NCBI RefSeq assembly: GCF_907163135.1
Contig: NZ_CAJQUA010000001.1
Span: 1,875,001-1,939,000, forward strand
Reading direction: 5' to 3'
Length of the DNA stretch: 64,000 bases
Origin: Brachymonas denitrificans
Lineage (GTDB): Bacteria; Pseudomonadota; Gammaproteobacteria; Burkholderiales; Burkholderiaceae_C
Shown here one piece after another: positions 1 to 8,231 of the stretch. The first letter of the stretch is position 1. Each line of letters starts with the position of its first letter. A model generated the notes under the pieces. It did no database searches and was not told the origin of the DNA. It was given only the letters and a program-made list of their open reading frames with translations. The translations under genes were made by a program, and so were the position numbers.

Positions 1-1562
1 TCGGCCGAGGCGGTGAGCTGCTCGGTCATTTCGGGGCTTTCGGTGCCGGCATTGGCCGCCACGTAGCGCTTGACGGCCTCGGCGCGCAGCGCCGGATCCA
101 TCAGCGCCTCGCGCAGGCGCAGGAATTCGTTCAGCTCGCCCTTCTCATCAGCCGGAATGCGCAGGTAGCGGAAGGGCTCGGCGGTATTGGCGCGCACCCC
201 GAACATGAACTCGGGCACGCCTTCGCCTGAGTTGATCGGCAGCATGTAGTTGTTGAACTCGCGCGCCTGGCCAGAAGAATCACGCAGCTTGTAGGTCACG
301 CTCGGGCCCACGTTGCGCAACTGGTGTTCCTTCTTGTTCTGCGCCGAACCCAGGTTCTGCTTCAGGGTCTGCTGCAGGTCGACCTTGCGCACGTCCACGC
401 CACGGTCGCCCTTGCCATCGTCGCCGAAGTTCTCGACGTTGATGGTGCGCAGGTTGGTGATCTCCAGCGTGCGCTTGTCATTGCCGCCCACCATGGTCTG
501 CGAGGTGCCGACCGCGCCCTTCACCTCGAAGGGCTGGGTCGGGTTGCCCATGCCGATGGCCTGCAGCGTGATCTCGGAGCCGCCATCCTCGAAGCTGGAC
601 TGGTAGATCTCGATGCCCTTGAAGCTGGCCGGCTTGTTCACCTCGATGCGGGCGTCTTCGCGCTTGCCGGTTTCCTTGTCGATGATGACGACCTCGCTGG
701 CAAACACACGCGGCATGCCGGTGGGGTAATACTCGACGATGAACTTCTTCAGCTCCAGGATGAAGGGCAGCTCCTGGATCAGCACGCCATCCTTCTGGTT
801 GAGGATGGCGTTGTCGGCCGCCGTGCCCTCCGGCACGAACAGGTTGCCGCGGAAGCTGGGGTTGCTGGCGCTCAGGCGGTGTTCGGGCTTGATGTCGGCA
901 ATCATGCCGCCGCCGGTGTAGGCACTCTTGCCGTTGAACCAGGTCTGGGCACGCACCATCAGGTCGCCATCGAACAGGCCGCCGATGCAGATCAGCACGA
1001 TGGCGCTGTGCGCAGCCAGATAGCCGATCTTGTTCATGCCGCCCGCCTTGGCCGCCACCATCCAGCCTGCGCCCTGCGCGGTCTGGCGCTGCTGCAGCTT
1101 CACCTTCCAGCCGCCGCTGGCCAGGGTGCGGCCGATACGCTGGGCCGCCTGTTCGGGCTGTTCGCCAAACTGCGCTGTGGCTTTCTGGCCGAAGGCATTG
1201 AGCGCCTGCTCGCGAATGTTTTCCTTGTAGTTGCGCAGATCCTGCACGATCTTGGGCAGGTTGCGGGCAATGCACAGGCTGGTGCTCACCACCAGAAACG
1301 CCAGGATCAGCAGAAACCACCAGGCGCTGTACACGCTGTACAGGCTGAGCGCCTCGAACACGCGCGCCCAGAACGGGCCGAACTGGTTGATGTAGTTGTT
1401 GAACGGCTCGTGCTGCTTGACCACGGTGCCGATTACCGACGCCACACAGATGATGGTCAGCAGCGCAATGGCAAAGCGCATGGACGACACCAGTTCGACG
1501 GCAGAGCGCCACCAGCGTCCGCCGCTGCGTACCTGCAGGCCTTGTGTGGAAAAAGTCGTCAT
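1..1562 (-). CDS. resB: ResB-family cytochrome c biogenesis protein (partial, C-terminus outside window)
   Basis: This is the ResB/CcsB subunit of System II cytochrome c maturation, an inner-membrane protein that with CcsA delivers haem to apocytochromes in the periplasm. The reading frame opens with MTTFSTQGLQVRSGG and runs to the window edge, so about 520 N-terminal residues are visible. Hydrophobic segments appear near residues 25-50 and 75-95 (AWWFLLILAFLVVSTSLCIA), followed by the NLPKIVQDLRNYKENIREQAL segment expected in the family, then a long soluble periplasmic part. The dihaem cytochrome gene lies immediately upstream on the same strand, which fits the role. A terminator sits between the two genes, so resB is probably transcribed separately. 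The partner ccsA is not in view and would be expected beyond the left edge. Confidence 0.9.
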   Translation of the reverse strand, partial: MTTFSTQGLQVRSGGRWWRSAVELVSSMRFAIALLTIICVASVIGTVVKQHEPFNNYINQFGPFWARVFEALSLYSVYSAWWFLLILAFLVVSTSLCIARNLPKIVQDLRNYKENIREQALNAFGQKATAQFGEQPEQAAQRIGRTLASGGWKVKLQQRQTAQGAGWMVAAKAGGMNKIGYLAAHSAIVLICIGGLFDGDLMVRAQTWFNGKSAYTGGGMIADIKPEHRLSASNPSFRGNLFVPEGTAADNAILNQKDGVLIQELPFILELKKFIVEYYPTGMPRVFASEVVIIDKETGKREDARIEVNKPASFKGIEIYQSSFEDGGSEITLQAIGMGNPTQPFEVKGAVGTSQTMVGGNDKRTLEITNLRTINVENFGDDGKGDRGVDVRKVDLQQTLKQNLGSAQNKKEHQLRNVGPSVTYKLRDSSGQAREFNNYMLPINSGEGVPEFMFGVRANTAEPFRYLRIPADEKGELNEFLRLREALMDPALRAEAVKRYVAANAGTESPEMTEQLTASA

Positions 1563-1657
1563 GCTCGGGAAAATCTGTGGTCTGGGGCAAACATCAGGCG
1601 CGCACCGCACCCGCGCACATGATACGGGTATTCACTGAAGCCGGTCTTAACCAGATT

Positions 1658-1688
1658 CAAAAAACACAAAAGCGGGCCGCAGCCCGCT
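1658..1688 (-). terminator. Rho-independent terminator after cytochrome c4 gene
   Basis: On the minus strand a 7-bp stem AGCGGGC/GCCCGCT with a TGCG loop is followed by a T-rich run (TTTGTGTTTTTT). It lies between the cytochrome gene and resB and should end the cytochrome transcript. Confidence 0.8.
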
Positions 1689-1760
1689 CTTGAGGTATGG
1701 CAGGAGCCCTGCACCTGCTGCTCCGGCAGCGCGAACTGCTGGCCGCCGAAAGCGTCAGGA

Positions 1761-2399
1761 TCAGCGCAGGCCCTGGATGAAGTCGGAAACCGCCTTGATC
1801 TGGGCATCGTTCATGCCGTTGACCACTTCGGGCATGACCTTGTCGTTGGTGCGGATGCCGTCGCGGAATTCCTTGAGCTGCAGCTCGGTGTAGCCGGCGT
1901 GCTGGCCTGCCAGACGCGGATACTTGATCGGCATGCCGGCGCCGTTGGGGCTGTGGCAGGCTGCGCAGGCAGGAACGCCACGGGCGATGATGCCGCCGCG
2001 CCAGATCTTCTCGCCCAGGGCGAGCGTATCCTTGTTGGTGGCGGCCTGGGGCTTGGCCTTCTGGCTGTGCACGAAGTAGGCGATGTTGCGCATGTCTTCA
2101 TCGCTCAGCGGAGCGGCAAAGCCGGCCATGACGGTGCCCTTGCGCTTGTTTTCCTTGAATTCCTGCAGCTGCTTGATGATGTACTCGGGGTGCTGCTGGG
2201 CCAGGACCGGGTTGGCGGCAATGGTGGAGTTGCCGTCAGCCGCGTGGCAGGCAGCACACACTGCATTGAACGATGCCTTGCCCTTTTCCAGGTTGGGAGC
2301 AGCAGGAGCAGCAGCGGGCGTGGCAGCCACGGCCGAACCGGCAGCAGCCAGCATCGCGGCGGAAATCAGGGAAGCAGCAAAAGAGATAACAGGCTTCAT
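1761..2399 (-). CDS. Dihaem cytochrome c4-type protein
   Basis: A periplasmic electron carrier of 212 residues, the usual size for cytochrome c4. The N-terminus MKPVISFAASLISAAMLAAAGSAVA is a Sec signal peptide. Two haem-attachment motifs, CAACH at residues 48-52 and 145-149, mark two tandem class I cytochrome domains, each followed by a Met-containing segment that can give the distal ligand (VMAGF, KVMPE). Cytochrome c4 usually passes electrons to terminal oxidases. The gene is divergent from engB and sits upstream of resB, whose product helps attach its haem. The shared intergenic region with engB, about 170 bp, should hold both promoters. Confidence 0.93.
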   Translation of the reverse strand: MKPVISFAASLISAAMLAAAGSAVAATPAAAPAAPNLEKGKASFNAVCAACHAADGNSTIAANPVLAQQHPEYIIKQLQEFKENKRKGTVMAGFAAPLSDEDMRNIAYFVHSQKAKPQAATNKDTLALGEKIWRGGIIARGVPACAACHSPNGAGMPIKYPRLAGQHAGYTELQLKEFRDGIRTNDKVMPEVVNGMNDAQIKAVSDFIQGLR

Positions 2400-2566
2400 G
2401 GTTGCATGGGTCCGTAGTGAACAGAGACCCCGGAAGACCGCTCAATCCGGGTAAACTCTTTCATTCTACAACGCAAGGTAACCAAAAATAACCCTGCCTT
2501 CATTTTCTGTTGCCATTCGCGCAGCAATGCTTGCTCCCGGGCAAGACCCTTCACAGCGATTCCGCC

Positions 2567-3364
2567 ATGGCCGCCTCTCCGCGCTCCCCCAAGTCTGCGT
2601 CCCGCAGCAAGCCCGCCGCTCCCGCCAAACCGCCCAAGACGCCAACCGCGCTGGGCTGGATGCACACCGCGCGCTTCCTCACCACTGCCGCGCAACTGCA
2701 CCAGCTGCCCGAGCTGGACGTTCCCGAGATTGCCTTCGTCGGCCGGTCCAACGCCGGCAAGTCCACCTGCATCAACACGCTCACGCAGCAGCGCCAGCTG
2801 GCCTACGCCTCCAAGACGCCGGGCCGCACCCAGCACATCAACCTGTTCGCGCTCGGCCGCCAGGGCGAGACCGATGCGGTGCTGGCCGACCTGCCCGGCT
2901 ACGGCTACGCCTCGGTGCCGCTGGCCGACAAGCAGCGCTGGCAGCGCGTGATGGCCAACTACCTGGTCACGCGCAAGAACCTCAAGGGGGTGGTGCTGAT
3001 GAGTGATCCGCGTCTGGGCCTGACGGAGCTGGACGAACTGTTGCTCGAGGCCATCCGCCCGCGCGTGGAGGAAGGCCTGAAATTCCTGGTGCTGCTCACC
3101 AAGGCCGACAAGCTTACCCGCAGCGAAGCCGCCAAGGTGCTCTCCATCACGCGCCTGCAGGCTGGCGGCGGCGACGTGATGCTGTTCTCGGCCTTGAAGA
3201 AGCAGGGCGTGGCCGAAGTGGCGCAACTGCTGTGGGCCTGGACGCACGACAATGGTGACCTGCCCACATCCGAGAGCGGGTTCCCTGATGCAGATGCTCC
3301 CGATGAGCCGGAATGTCTTGACGACCCCGACAACATGGGAGACGACGCTAGCCCTGCTCCATAG
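2567..3364 (+). CDS. engB: Ribosome biogenesis GTP-binding protein EngB (YsxC/YihA)
   Basis: An essential GTPase of the TRAFAC class that acts in assembly of the large ribosomal subunit. All G motifs are readable: G1 GRSNAGKS (residues 59-66), G2 in TPGRTQ (about 84-89), G3 DLPGYGYA (108-115), G4 TKAD (178-181) and G5 FSALK (about 207). I chose the ATG giving MAASPRSPKSASRSKP. An in-frame ATG 57 bases upstream exists, but the added residues do not look like the family. The protein carries a Ser/Pro/Lys-rich N-terminal stretch of about 30 residues and an acidic C-terminal extension past the GTPase fold. The last 17 bases overlap the convergent hepT reading frame. Confidence 0.95.
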   Translation: MAASPRSPKSASRSKPAAPAKPPKTPTALGWMHTARFLTTAAQLHQLPELDVPEIAFVGRSNAGKSTCINTLTQQRQLAYASKTPGRTQHINLFALGRQGETDAVLADLPGYGYASVPLADKQRWQRVMANYLVTRKNLKGVVLMSDPRLGLTELDELLLEAIRPRVEEGLKFLVLLTKADKLTRSEAAKVLSITRLQAGGGDVMLFSALKKQGVAEVAQLLWAWTHDNGDLPTSESGFPDADAPDEPECLDDPDNMGDDASPAP

Positions 3365-3709
3365 CAGCGGCATGCACCCGAGGCAGCTGCGCCAACAGCT
3401 CGGGCAAAGCCTGCTGCACAGTATCCCAAACAAGCTCCAGATTGATCTCGAAGTAGCCGTGCGCGATGCGATTACGCATCCCCCGCATGCTGCGCCATGG
3501 AACTTCTGCACGGCTGGCCGCAAAATCAGGATAGCCATCCATCACCTTGGTGGCCGCTTCGCCAAGAATGATGAGACTCATGATGACTGCTTGCTGCGTG
3601 CGCTTGTCCTCAAGAAAATCCGCCTGGACAGCCCCGCTGTAAAGACACAGGCATCCGACGCAGCCTGCTGCATGTGCTCGATATAGTCCGGCAACCGGTT
3701 GATGCTCAT
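3348..3709 (-). pseudogene. hepT-like HEPN toxin, broken by a one-base deletion
   Basis: This is the HEPN-domain toxin partner of the nucleotidyltransferase gene just upstream; its ATG overlaps that gene's TGA by four bases. The first frame reads MSINRLPDYIEHMQQAASDACVFTAGLS and then hits a stop. The following frame continues ADFLEDKRTQQAVIMSLIILGEAATK and reaches the HEPN motif RNRIAHGY (R-x4-H-x-Y), where R and H are the RNase residues and Y is the target of AMPylation in this family. One missing base near 3621-3628 (tccaggcgg, expected tccaaggcgg or similar) explains the shift: restoring it gives about 120 residues, the family length. It is either an inactivated toxin or a sequencing error. 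An internal ATG could still give a 77-residue C-terminal fragment carrying the motif. Confidence 0.82.
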
Positions 3710-4002
3710 ATGGCCCGCGCCTCCGCCAGAACAGCGGCGCGGAACTTGGCGGGCAAATCGGCCGGCGTCAGCACATCCACGGTGATTCCCAAAGCCTCCT
3801 CAAGCTCGTCCTTGAGTCCCCCGAGGTCAAACAAGGTCGTTCCCGGCTTCGCATCCACCAGAAGATCCAGGTCGCTGCCCTCTGTATCAGTGCCCCGCAA
3901 CACCGAGCCAAACACGCGCGGATTGGACACACCAAAACGCTGCGTTGCTGCAAGCACAGCATATCGTCTGGCGTGGAGGGCTACGGAAGGACGCATGGTC
4001 AT
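3706..4002 (-). CDS. MntA-like minimal nucleotidyltransferase antitoxin
   Basis: A 98-residue minimal nucleotidyltransferase of the type VII MntA/HepT toxin-antitoxin system. The catalytic signature is intact: GS at residues 32-33 followed by SDLD at 43-46 (GSVLRG...SDLDLLVD). In characterised systems MntA neutralises HepT by adding AMP groups to its HEPN tyrosine. I start at MTMRPSV; MRPSV two codons later is also possible, and longer in-frame starts fall inside the predicted promoter. The stop overlaps the hepT start as ATGA, so translation is probably coupled. The antitoxin is intact while the toxin downstream is frameshifted. Confidence 0.85.
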   Translation of the reverse strand: MTMRPSVALHARRYAVLAATQRFGVSNPRVFGSVLRGTDTEGSDLDLLVDAKPGTTLFDLGGLKDELEEALGITVDVLTPADLPAKFRAAVLAEARAI

Positions 4003-4025
4003 CAGAAGAATGCGAAAACACAATT

Positions 4026-4055
4026 GCATCATTCCACATTGATGCCAAAAGTCAA
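4026..4055 (-). promoter_or_regulatory. Promoter and operator of mntA-hepT
   Basis: On the minus strand TTGACT (-35) is followed about 16-17 bases later by AATGAT (-10). Between and over them lies the inverted repeat GCATCA-N8-TGATGC (4026-4045), placed where bound antitoxin would block RNA polymerase. The half-site is the same as the core of the vapBC repeat. Read from sequence only. Confidence 0.5.
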
Positions 4056-4070
4056 ATTCCGCGCTCACCC

Positions 4071-5081
4071 TCAATACACCGGCGGCATCCCCTCCGGCCG
4101 CGTCTTGAAGCGCTTGTGCACCCAGAAATACTCGTGCGGGCGCTTGCGCACCCAGGCCTCGAGGTAAGTATTCATGCGCTGGGTATCGGCCTCGACATCG
4201 GCCGTGGGAAAGTCCTTCCACGGCCCTTCCACATGCAGGGTGTAGCCATGCGGATCGAGAAAGGTGACAGTGGTCACCACCTGCGCCCTGCCCAGCCGTG
4301 CGAAGCGTGACAGCGAAGGCACGGTGGCCGCGGGCTGGCCGAAGAAGGTCACGAAAATCGACTCCTGCGGGCCGAAGTTCATGTCGGGCAGCAGGTAGAG
4401 CATGCCGCCCTGCCGCAGCGCCGCAATGATGGGCTTCACCCCGTCACGCCGCCACACCACGCGCGCATTCTCGAAGCGCGTGCGGCCGCGTCGCAGCCAG
4501 CGGTCGGCCCCCGCATTGCGCTGCGGCGTGTAGATGGAGATGAAGTCGCGCTGCGGCAGCTGCCCCGACAAGGCCATGCCGCCGGCATCCAGCCCGACGA
4601 AATGCGGCGCAAACAGGATGGTGGGCTCATCGCCCTGCAGGGCCTGCACATCGCCCACCATGCGCAGGCGCTTGCGCAGCAGCTCCGGACTGCCATGCCA
4701 GAGCCAGATGCGGTCGAAAAAGGTCTGCACGAACACGATGAAGTGGCGCCGCACCACGCGCTTGCGCTCGGCATCGCTCCACTCCGGAAAACACAGCGCC
4801 AGGTTCACCAGCGCCACATGGCGGCGACGCGGAATGGCCCAGTACAACAGGCTTCCCAGCGCAGCCCCCAGGGCGCGCCACACCCACAGCGGCAGATACG
4901 CCAGCACGCCCAGCACCGCGTACCAGAGACGCTCCCGGCCGCCGAGCGGGGGCAACTCCTTTTCCTGCGGCTTCAGCGGGCGCTCCGAAGCCTGCGCCGC
5001 CCGAGCGGGCGCCCGCGCCTCGCCCACGGGTGTACTTCCCGCAACCGGGGGCGTCATGTCACGCTGCGACGGCTCGCTCAT
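4071..5081 (-). CDS. Lipid A biosynthesis acyltransferase (LpxL/HtrB family), second of two
   Basis: An inner-membrane acyltransferase that adds a secondary acyl chain to lipid A. It has 336 residues: a Pro/Ala-rich N-terminus of about 45 residues, a hydrophobic anchor near 53-80 (LWYAVLGVLAYLPLWVW...), and the catalytic H-x4-D motif HFVGLD (H160, D165). I start at MSEPSQRDM because that ATG overlaps the stop of the upstream acyltransferase gene as ATGA, indicating translational coupling. With its neighbour it forms a two-gene operon that probably covers both late acylations, but which enzyme prefers which position cannot be read from sequence. Confidence 0.88.
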   Translation of the reverse strand: MSEPSQRDMTPPVAGSTPVGEARAPARAAQASERPLKPQEKELPPLGGRERLWYAVLGVLAYLPLWVWRALGAALGSLLYWAIPRRRHVALVNLALCFPEWSDAERKRVVRRHFIVFVQTFFDRIWLWHGSPELLRKRLRMVGDVQALQGDEPTILFAPHFVGLDAGGMALSGQLPQRDFISIYTPQRNAGADRWLRRGRTRFENARVVWRRDGVKPIIAALRQGGMLYLLPDMNFGPQESIFVTFFGQPAATVPSLSRFARLGRAQVVTTVTFLDPHGYTLHVEGPWKDFPTADVEADTQRMNTYLEAWVRKRPHEYFWVHKRFKTRPEGMPPVY

Positions 5082-5941
5082 GCCACAGGCTCCTTGCCCG
5101 CCTGCTCCACCGCCGGCTGCGGCCGCGGCTGGCGATAGCGCGCATAGCTCCACATGTACTGATTGGGGTCAGCCAGGATCACCTTTTCCATCTCGCGATT
5201 GATCTGCGCCACCGCAGGCTCCAGTTCGGCCGGCAGGGGTTCGGACAGCGGGTTGCAATGCAGCAGGAATCCCCGCCCGTGCGGCAGTCGCTCGCCCCAG
5301 ATCACGATCACCTCGGCGCCGGTCTGCTGCACCAGCTTGGCCGCCAGCGTCATGGTGTAGGCCGGGCGCCCGAAGAATGGCACCCACAGCCCCTGCCCTT
5401 CCGGCGGCACATGATCGGGCAGCAGGCCCACGGCCTCGCCCTTGCGCAAGGCCTTGATCATCTGGCGCACGCCGGCCAGCGTGGTCGGCGCCGACTTCAG
5501 CCCCGGACGGTGGCGCACATGCTTCATCATCTCGGCCAGCCAGGCCTGGCGCGCCGGGCGGTAGAGCACGGTGAGGTCGCCATACTGCGGACCGAATTTC
5601 TCGGCCAGCGCCTGCGCCGTGATTTCGAAACAGCCCATGTGCGGCGTGAGGAACACCACGCCCTTGCCAGCCGCATAGGCGCGCTCCACATGTTCGACAC
5701 CCTGCCACTGATAGGGCGCGGGCTTGCCGAACCAGATGCGCGGCAACTCGAAAATCATGCGTCCGCCGTGCGCAATGGCGCCACGCACCTGCGCCTTGCT
5801 CAGGCCGGCCTGATCGCGGTTCTCGGCCCAGCGCTGGCGGTAGCGCGACGACAGGCCATACACCAGCCACCCCACCACGGCGCCCATGCCGTGCAGCAGC
5901 CAGAGAGGGAAACGGGCAAAAAATCGAAACAGTTGATCCAT
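5078..5941 (-). CDS. Lipid A biosynthesis acyltransferase (LpxL/HtrB family), first of two
   Basis: A 287-residue member of the same family as the gene downstream. The N-terminus MDQLFRFFARFPLWLLHGMGAVVGWLVYGL is a membrane anchor, and the active-site motif HMGCFE (H101 to E106) is intact. The start at MDQLFRF gives the usual beginning; an ATG 33 bases upstream would add an unlikely MQVLPWLQTLA. It is divergent from metK, with about 280 bp between the two starts, an arrangement I expect in Burkholderiales. Confidence 0.88.
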   Translation of the reverse strand: MDQLFRFFARFPLWLLHGMGAVVGWLVYGLSSRYRQRWAENRDQAGLSKAQVRGAIAHGGRMIFELPRIWFGKPAPYQWQGVEHVERAYAAGKGVVFLTPHMGCFEITAQALAEKFGPQYGDLTVLYRPARQAWLAEMMKHVRHRPGLKSAPTTLAGVRQMIKALRKGEAVGLLPDHVPPEGQGLWVPFFGRPAYTMTLAAKLVQQTGAEVIVIWGERLPHGRGFLLHCNPLSEPLPAELEPAVAQINREMEKVILADPNQYMWSYARYRQPRPQPAVEQAGKEPVA

Positions 5942-6219
5942 GGCAAGTGTTTGCAGCCAGGGCAGAACCTGCACTTCTGGCCGGGTTTTGACGGATTCAT
6001 TACAATAGCCCCCATCGCCGAGTTAAACGAGCAACTTGCAGGGCGATCCATCCCTCCGACATTGTCGCACGGGGATGCGGGAAGGCAGCAGGCAAACCCC
6101 TGCAGCCCGCCATCCAGGGCCTGCCCACCGGCACAGCGGCCTACTGCTAAAGCGTTCGCCAGGCTCTTGAATGGCAACGCGTCTGTTTCAACCGTGCCAA
6201 CAAACTGGAGCTTCCCCGC
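5942..6219. other. Intergenic region and long metK leader
   Basis: The region separates lpxL-type and metK starts. A -10-like TACAAT near 6001 would give metK a leader of about 200 bases. Within it GCAGG (6088-6092) and CCCTG (6098-6102) can pair with CAGGG (6115-6119) and CCTGC (6120-6124) to form a two-part hairpin. I do not recognise any known SAM or SAH riboswitch here. Confidence 0.35.
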
Positions 6220-7398
6220 ATGGCGAACGACTTTCTCTTCACTTCCGAATCCGTCTCTGAAGGCCACCCCGACAAGGTCGCCGACCAGATCTCCGATGCC
6301 ATCCTCGACGCCCTGCTCGAGCAGGATCCGCGCGCGCGCGTGGCGGCCGAAACGCTGACCAACACCGGCCTGGTGGTGCTGGCCGGCGAAATCACCGCCA
6401 ATGCCAACGTGGACTACATCCAGGTGGCGCGCGACACCATCAAGCAGATCGGCTACGACGACACCGCGTACGGCATCGACTACAAGGGCTGCGCCGTGAT
6501 GGTCTGCTACGACAAGCAGAGCAACGACATCGCCCAGGGCGTGGACCACGCCAGTGACGACCACCTGAACACCGGCGCTGGCGACCAGGGCCTGATGTTC
6601 GGCTACGCCTGCGATGAAACGCCCGAGCTGATGCCCGCGCCCATCCACTACGCCCACCGCCTGATGGAACGCCAGGCCGAACTGCGCAAGAACGGCACCC
6701 TGCCCTTCCTGCGCCCGGACGCCAAGGCCCAGGTCACCATGCGCTACCTGGACGGCAAGCCGCAGAGCGTGCAGACCGTGGTCATCTCCAGCCAGCACAC
6801 GCCCGAAATGAGCGTGGGCGACAAGATGAAGCCCGAGTTCATCGAGGCCATCGTCGAGAGCATCATCAAGCCGGTGATTCCGGCCGAGATGCTGGTGGAC
6901 ACCGAATTCCTGATCAACCCCACCGGCCGCTTCGTGGTGGGCGGCCCGCAGGGCGACTGCGGCCTGACCGGCCGCAAGATCATCGTGGACACCTACGGCG
7001 GCGCCTGCCCGCACGGCGGTGGCGCCTTCAGCGGCAAGGACCCGACCAAGGTGGACCGCTCTGCCGCCTACGCCGCGCGCTATGTGGCCAAGAACATCGT
7101 GGCGGCCGGCCTGGCGCGCCAGTGCCAGATCCAGGTGTCGTACGCCATCGGCGTGGCGCGCCCGATCAACGTGACGGTGTACACCGAAGGCACCGGCGTG
7201 ATCGAGGACCATGCCATCGAAAAGCTGGTGCAGGACCACTTCGACCTGCGTCCGAAGGGCATCATCGAGATGCTGAACCTGCAGCGCCCGATCTACACCA
7301 AGACCGCCGCCTATGGCCACTTTGGCCGCAGCGAGCCGGAATTCAGCTGGGAGCAGACGGACAAGGCGGCGCTGCTGCGGGCGGCAGCCGGGCTATGA
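6220..7398 (+). CDS. metK: S-adenosylmethionine synthetase
   Basis: MetK makes S-adenosylmethionine from methionine and ATP in the cytosol. The 392-residue product matches the family closely. Visible signatures include [20 protein letters not shown] near the N-terminus (the His of GHPDK acts at the ATP site), [12 protein letters not shown] around residue 122, and the glycine-rich loop [18 protein letters not shown] near 265. The gene stands alone: a terminator follows the stop codon directly and a TA module begins after it. Confidence 0.98.
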   Translation: MANDFLFTSESVSEGHPDKVADQISDAILDALLEQDPRARVAAETLTNTGLVVLAGEITANANVDYIQVARDTIKQIGYDDTAYGIDYKGCAVMVCYDKQSNDIAQGVDHASDDHLNTGAGDQGLMFGYACDETPELMPAPIHYAHRLMERQAELRKNGTLPFLRPDAKAQVTMRYLDGKPQSVQTVVISSQHTPEMSVGDKMKPEFIEAIVESIIKPVIPAEMLVDTEFLINPTGRFVVGGPQGDCGLTGRKIIVDTYGGACPHGGGAFSGKDPTKVDRSAAYAARYVAKNIVAAGLARQCQIQVSYAIGVARPINVTVYTEGTGVIEDHAIEKLVQDHFDLRPKGIIEMLNLQRPIYTKTAAYGHFGRSEPEFSWEQTDKAALLRAAAGL

Positions 7399-7426
7399 CA
7401 CCTGATTGACGACCCTGAATACGAAC

Positions 7427-7449
7427 GAGGCGCGCAAGCGCCTCTTTTT
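7427..7449 (+). terminator. Rho-independent terminator of metK
   Basis: A 7-bp stem GAGGCGC/GCGCCTC with a GCAA loop is followed by five T, about 30 bases after the metK stop. Confidence 0.88.
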
Positions 7450-7470
7450 GTTCCAACATACGGGAGTCAC

Positions 7471-7516
7471 TTGAAGTCGCATCAAATATGATGTAATGTG
7501 ATAACAAATTTGATGC
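7471..7516 (+). promoter_or_regulatory. vapBC promoter with operator inverted repeat
   Basis: TTGAAG (7471-7476) and TAATGT (7494-7499) are separated by 17 bases. A perfect 9-base inverted repeat, GCATCAAAT (7479-7487) and ATTTGATGC (7508-7516), flanks the -10, as expected for autoregulation by a VapB-VapC complex. The region is AT-rich compared with its surroundings. Confidence 0.6.
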
Positions 7517-7526
7517 AGGAGCAAGT

Positions 7527-7730
7527 ATGAGAACCACCGTGACGATTGATGATCGGCTGTACAGGCAAGCGCTGGAAGTTGCGGACGCTTCCATGGACAA
7601 GGCTGACCTGTTCCGGGAGGCCATCAAGATTTTCATCCAGGTGCAGGCCGGAAAACGGCTGGCCGCACTGGGCGGCACCGCCCCTCAGATGCAGGAGATT
7701 CCACGCCGCCGCGAAAGTGGCGAGCAATGA
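7527..7730 (+). CDS. vapB: VapB-like antitoxin
   Basis: A 67-residue antitoxin with the ribbon-helix-helix style N-terminus MRTTVTIDDRLYRQALEVADA, expected to bind the operator just upstream, and a charged C-terminal tail (PRRRESGEQ) expected to wrap the toxin. It is preceded by GGAGCAAGT as ribosome-binding site. The stop overlaps the vapC start as ATGA, giving coupled translation. It belongs to the VapB/type II TA antitoxin group typical of PIN-domain toxins. The family call rests on the partner gene as much as on its own sequence. Confidence 0.85.
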   Translation: MRTTVTIDDRLYRQALEVADASMDKADLFREAIKIFIQVQAGKRLAALGGTAPQMQEIPRRRESGEQ

Positions 7731-8107
7731 AACAGGTTCTGGTTGACACTTCGATCTGGGTCGAACACTTCAGGCATGGAAACTCCACGCTGGTTGAGTT
7801 GCTGAGTCTCAACCGGGTCATGGCTCACCCGCTCGTGATCGGCGAAATAGCCTGCGGCACTCCCCCCCAGCGGGACCAAACCCTGAGCAGCTTGTTGCTC
7901 CTTCCGCAGTCCCAGCAAGCAGCCTTGCCGGAAGTCCTCGATTTCATCCAGCGTGAGCACTTGTATGGCCTGGGCTGCGGCCTGGTGGATTTGTTGCTGC
8001 TGTCGTCCACCCTGCTCACAGCCGGAGCCCTGCTGTGGACAGCCGACAAACGTCTTGCCAAGCTCGCACAACGATTTTTCGTCGCTTACGAGCCGGCATT
8101 GCATTAG
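7727..8107 (+). CDS. vapC: VapC-like PIN-domain ribonuclease toxin
   Basis: A 126-residue PIN-domain protein. The four acidic residues that bind the catalytic metal are present: D7 (LVDTSIW), E40 (VIGEIACG), D88 (GLVDLLLL) and D107 (WTADKRL). VapC toxins cut tRNA or rRNA when their antitoxin is degraded. Of the four toxin genes in this window it is the only one that looks intact. Its start overlaps the antitoxin stop. Confidence 0.92.
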   Translation: MKQVLVDTSIWVEHFRHGNSTLVELLSLNRVMAHPLVIGEIACGTPPQRDQTLSSLLLLPQSQQAALPEVLDFIQREHLYGLGCGLVDLLLLSSTLLTAGALLWTADKRLAKLAQRFFVAYEPALH

Positions 8108-8175
8108 GGTGCAGAGCGGATTCGATCTCGCCACGCAATTTTGAACCACCCAAGGTTTCGGGGAGGGTGATTGGT

Positions 8176-8208
8176 TAAAAAAAGAGCGCCGCACAAGCGA
8201 CGCTCTTT
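8176..8208 (-). terminator. Rho-independent terminator of FadL-type gene
   Basis: On the minus strand AAAGAGCG pairs with CGCTCTTT across a 12-base loop and is followed by a T run. It lies just past the FadL-type stop codon. Confidence 0.82.
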
Positions 8209-8231
8209 CCAACTGGGTCAGCGGACCGGGA

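Noticed and set aside
478-1590. Long minus-strand frame of 370 codons over resB
   Set aside because: It is a shifted frame of resB: Arg/Ala/Gln/His-rich with no domain, while the true frame reads as a ResB protein up to the window edge.
5942-6219. SAM or SAH riboswitch before metK
   Set aside because: The conserved sequence blocks of known SAM/SAH riboswitch classes that I can recall are not present; only a generic hairpin is visible.
5800-7320. 506-codon minus-strand frame opposite metK
   Set aside because: Shadow frame; metK is certain on the plus strand.
8176-8208. Bidirectional terminator serving vapC as well
   Set aside because: On the plus strand the stem is followed by CC and mixed sequence rather than a T run, so only the minus-strand FadL-type gene is clearly served.
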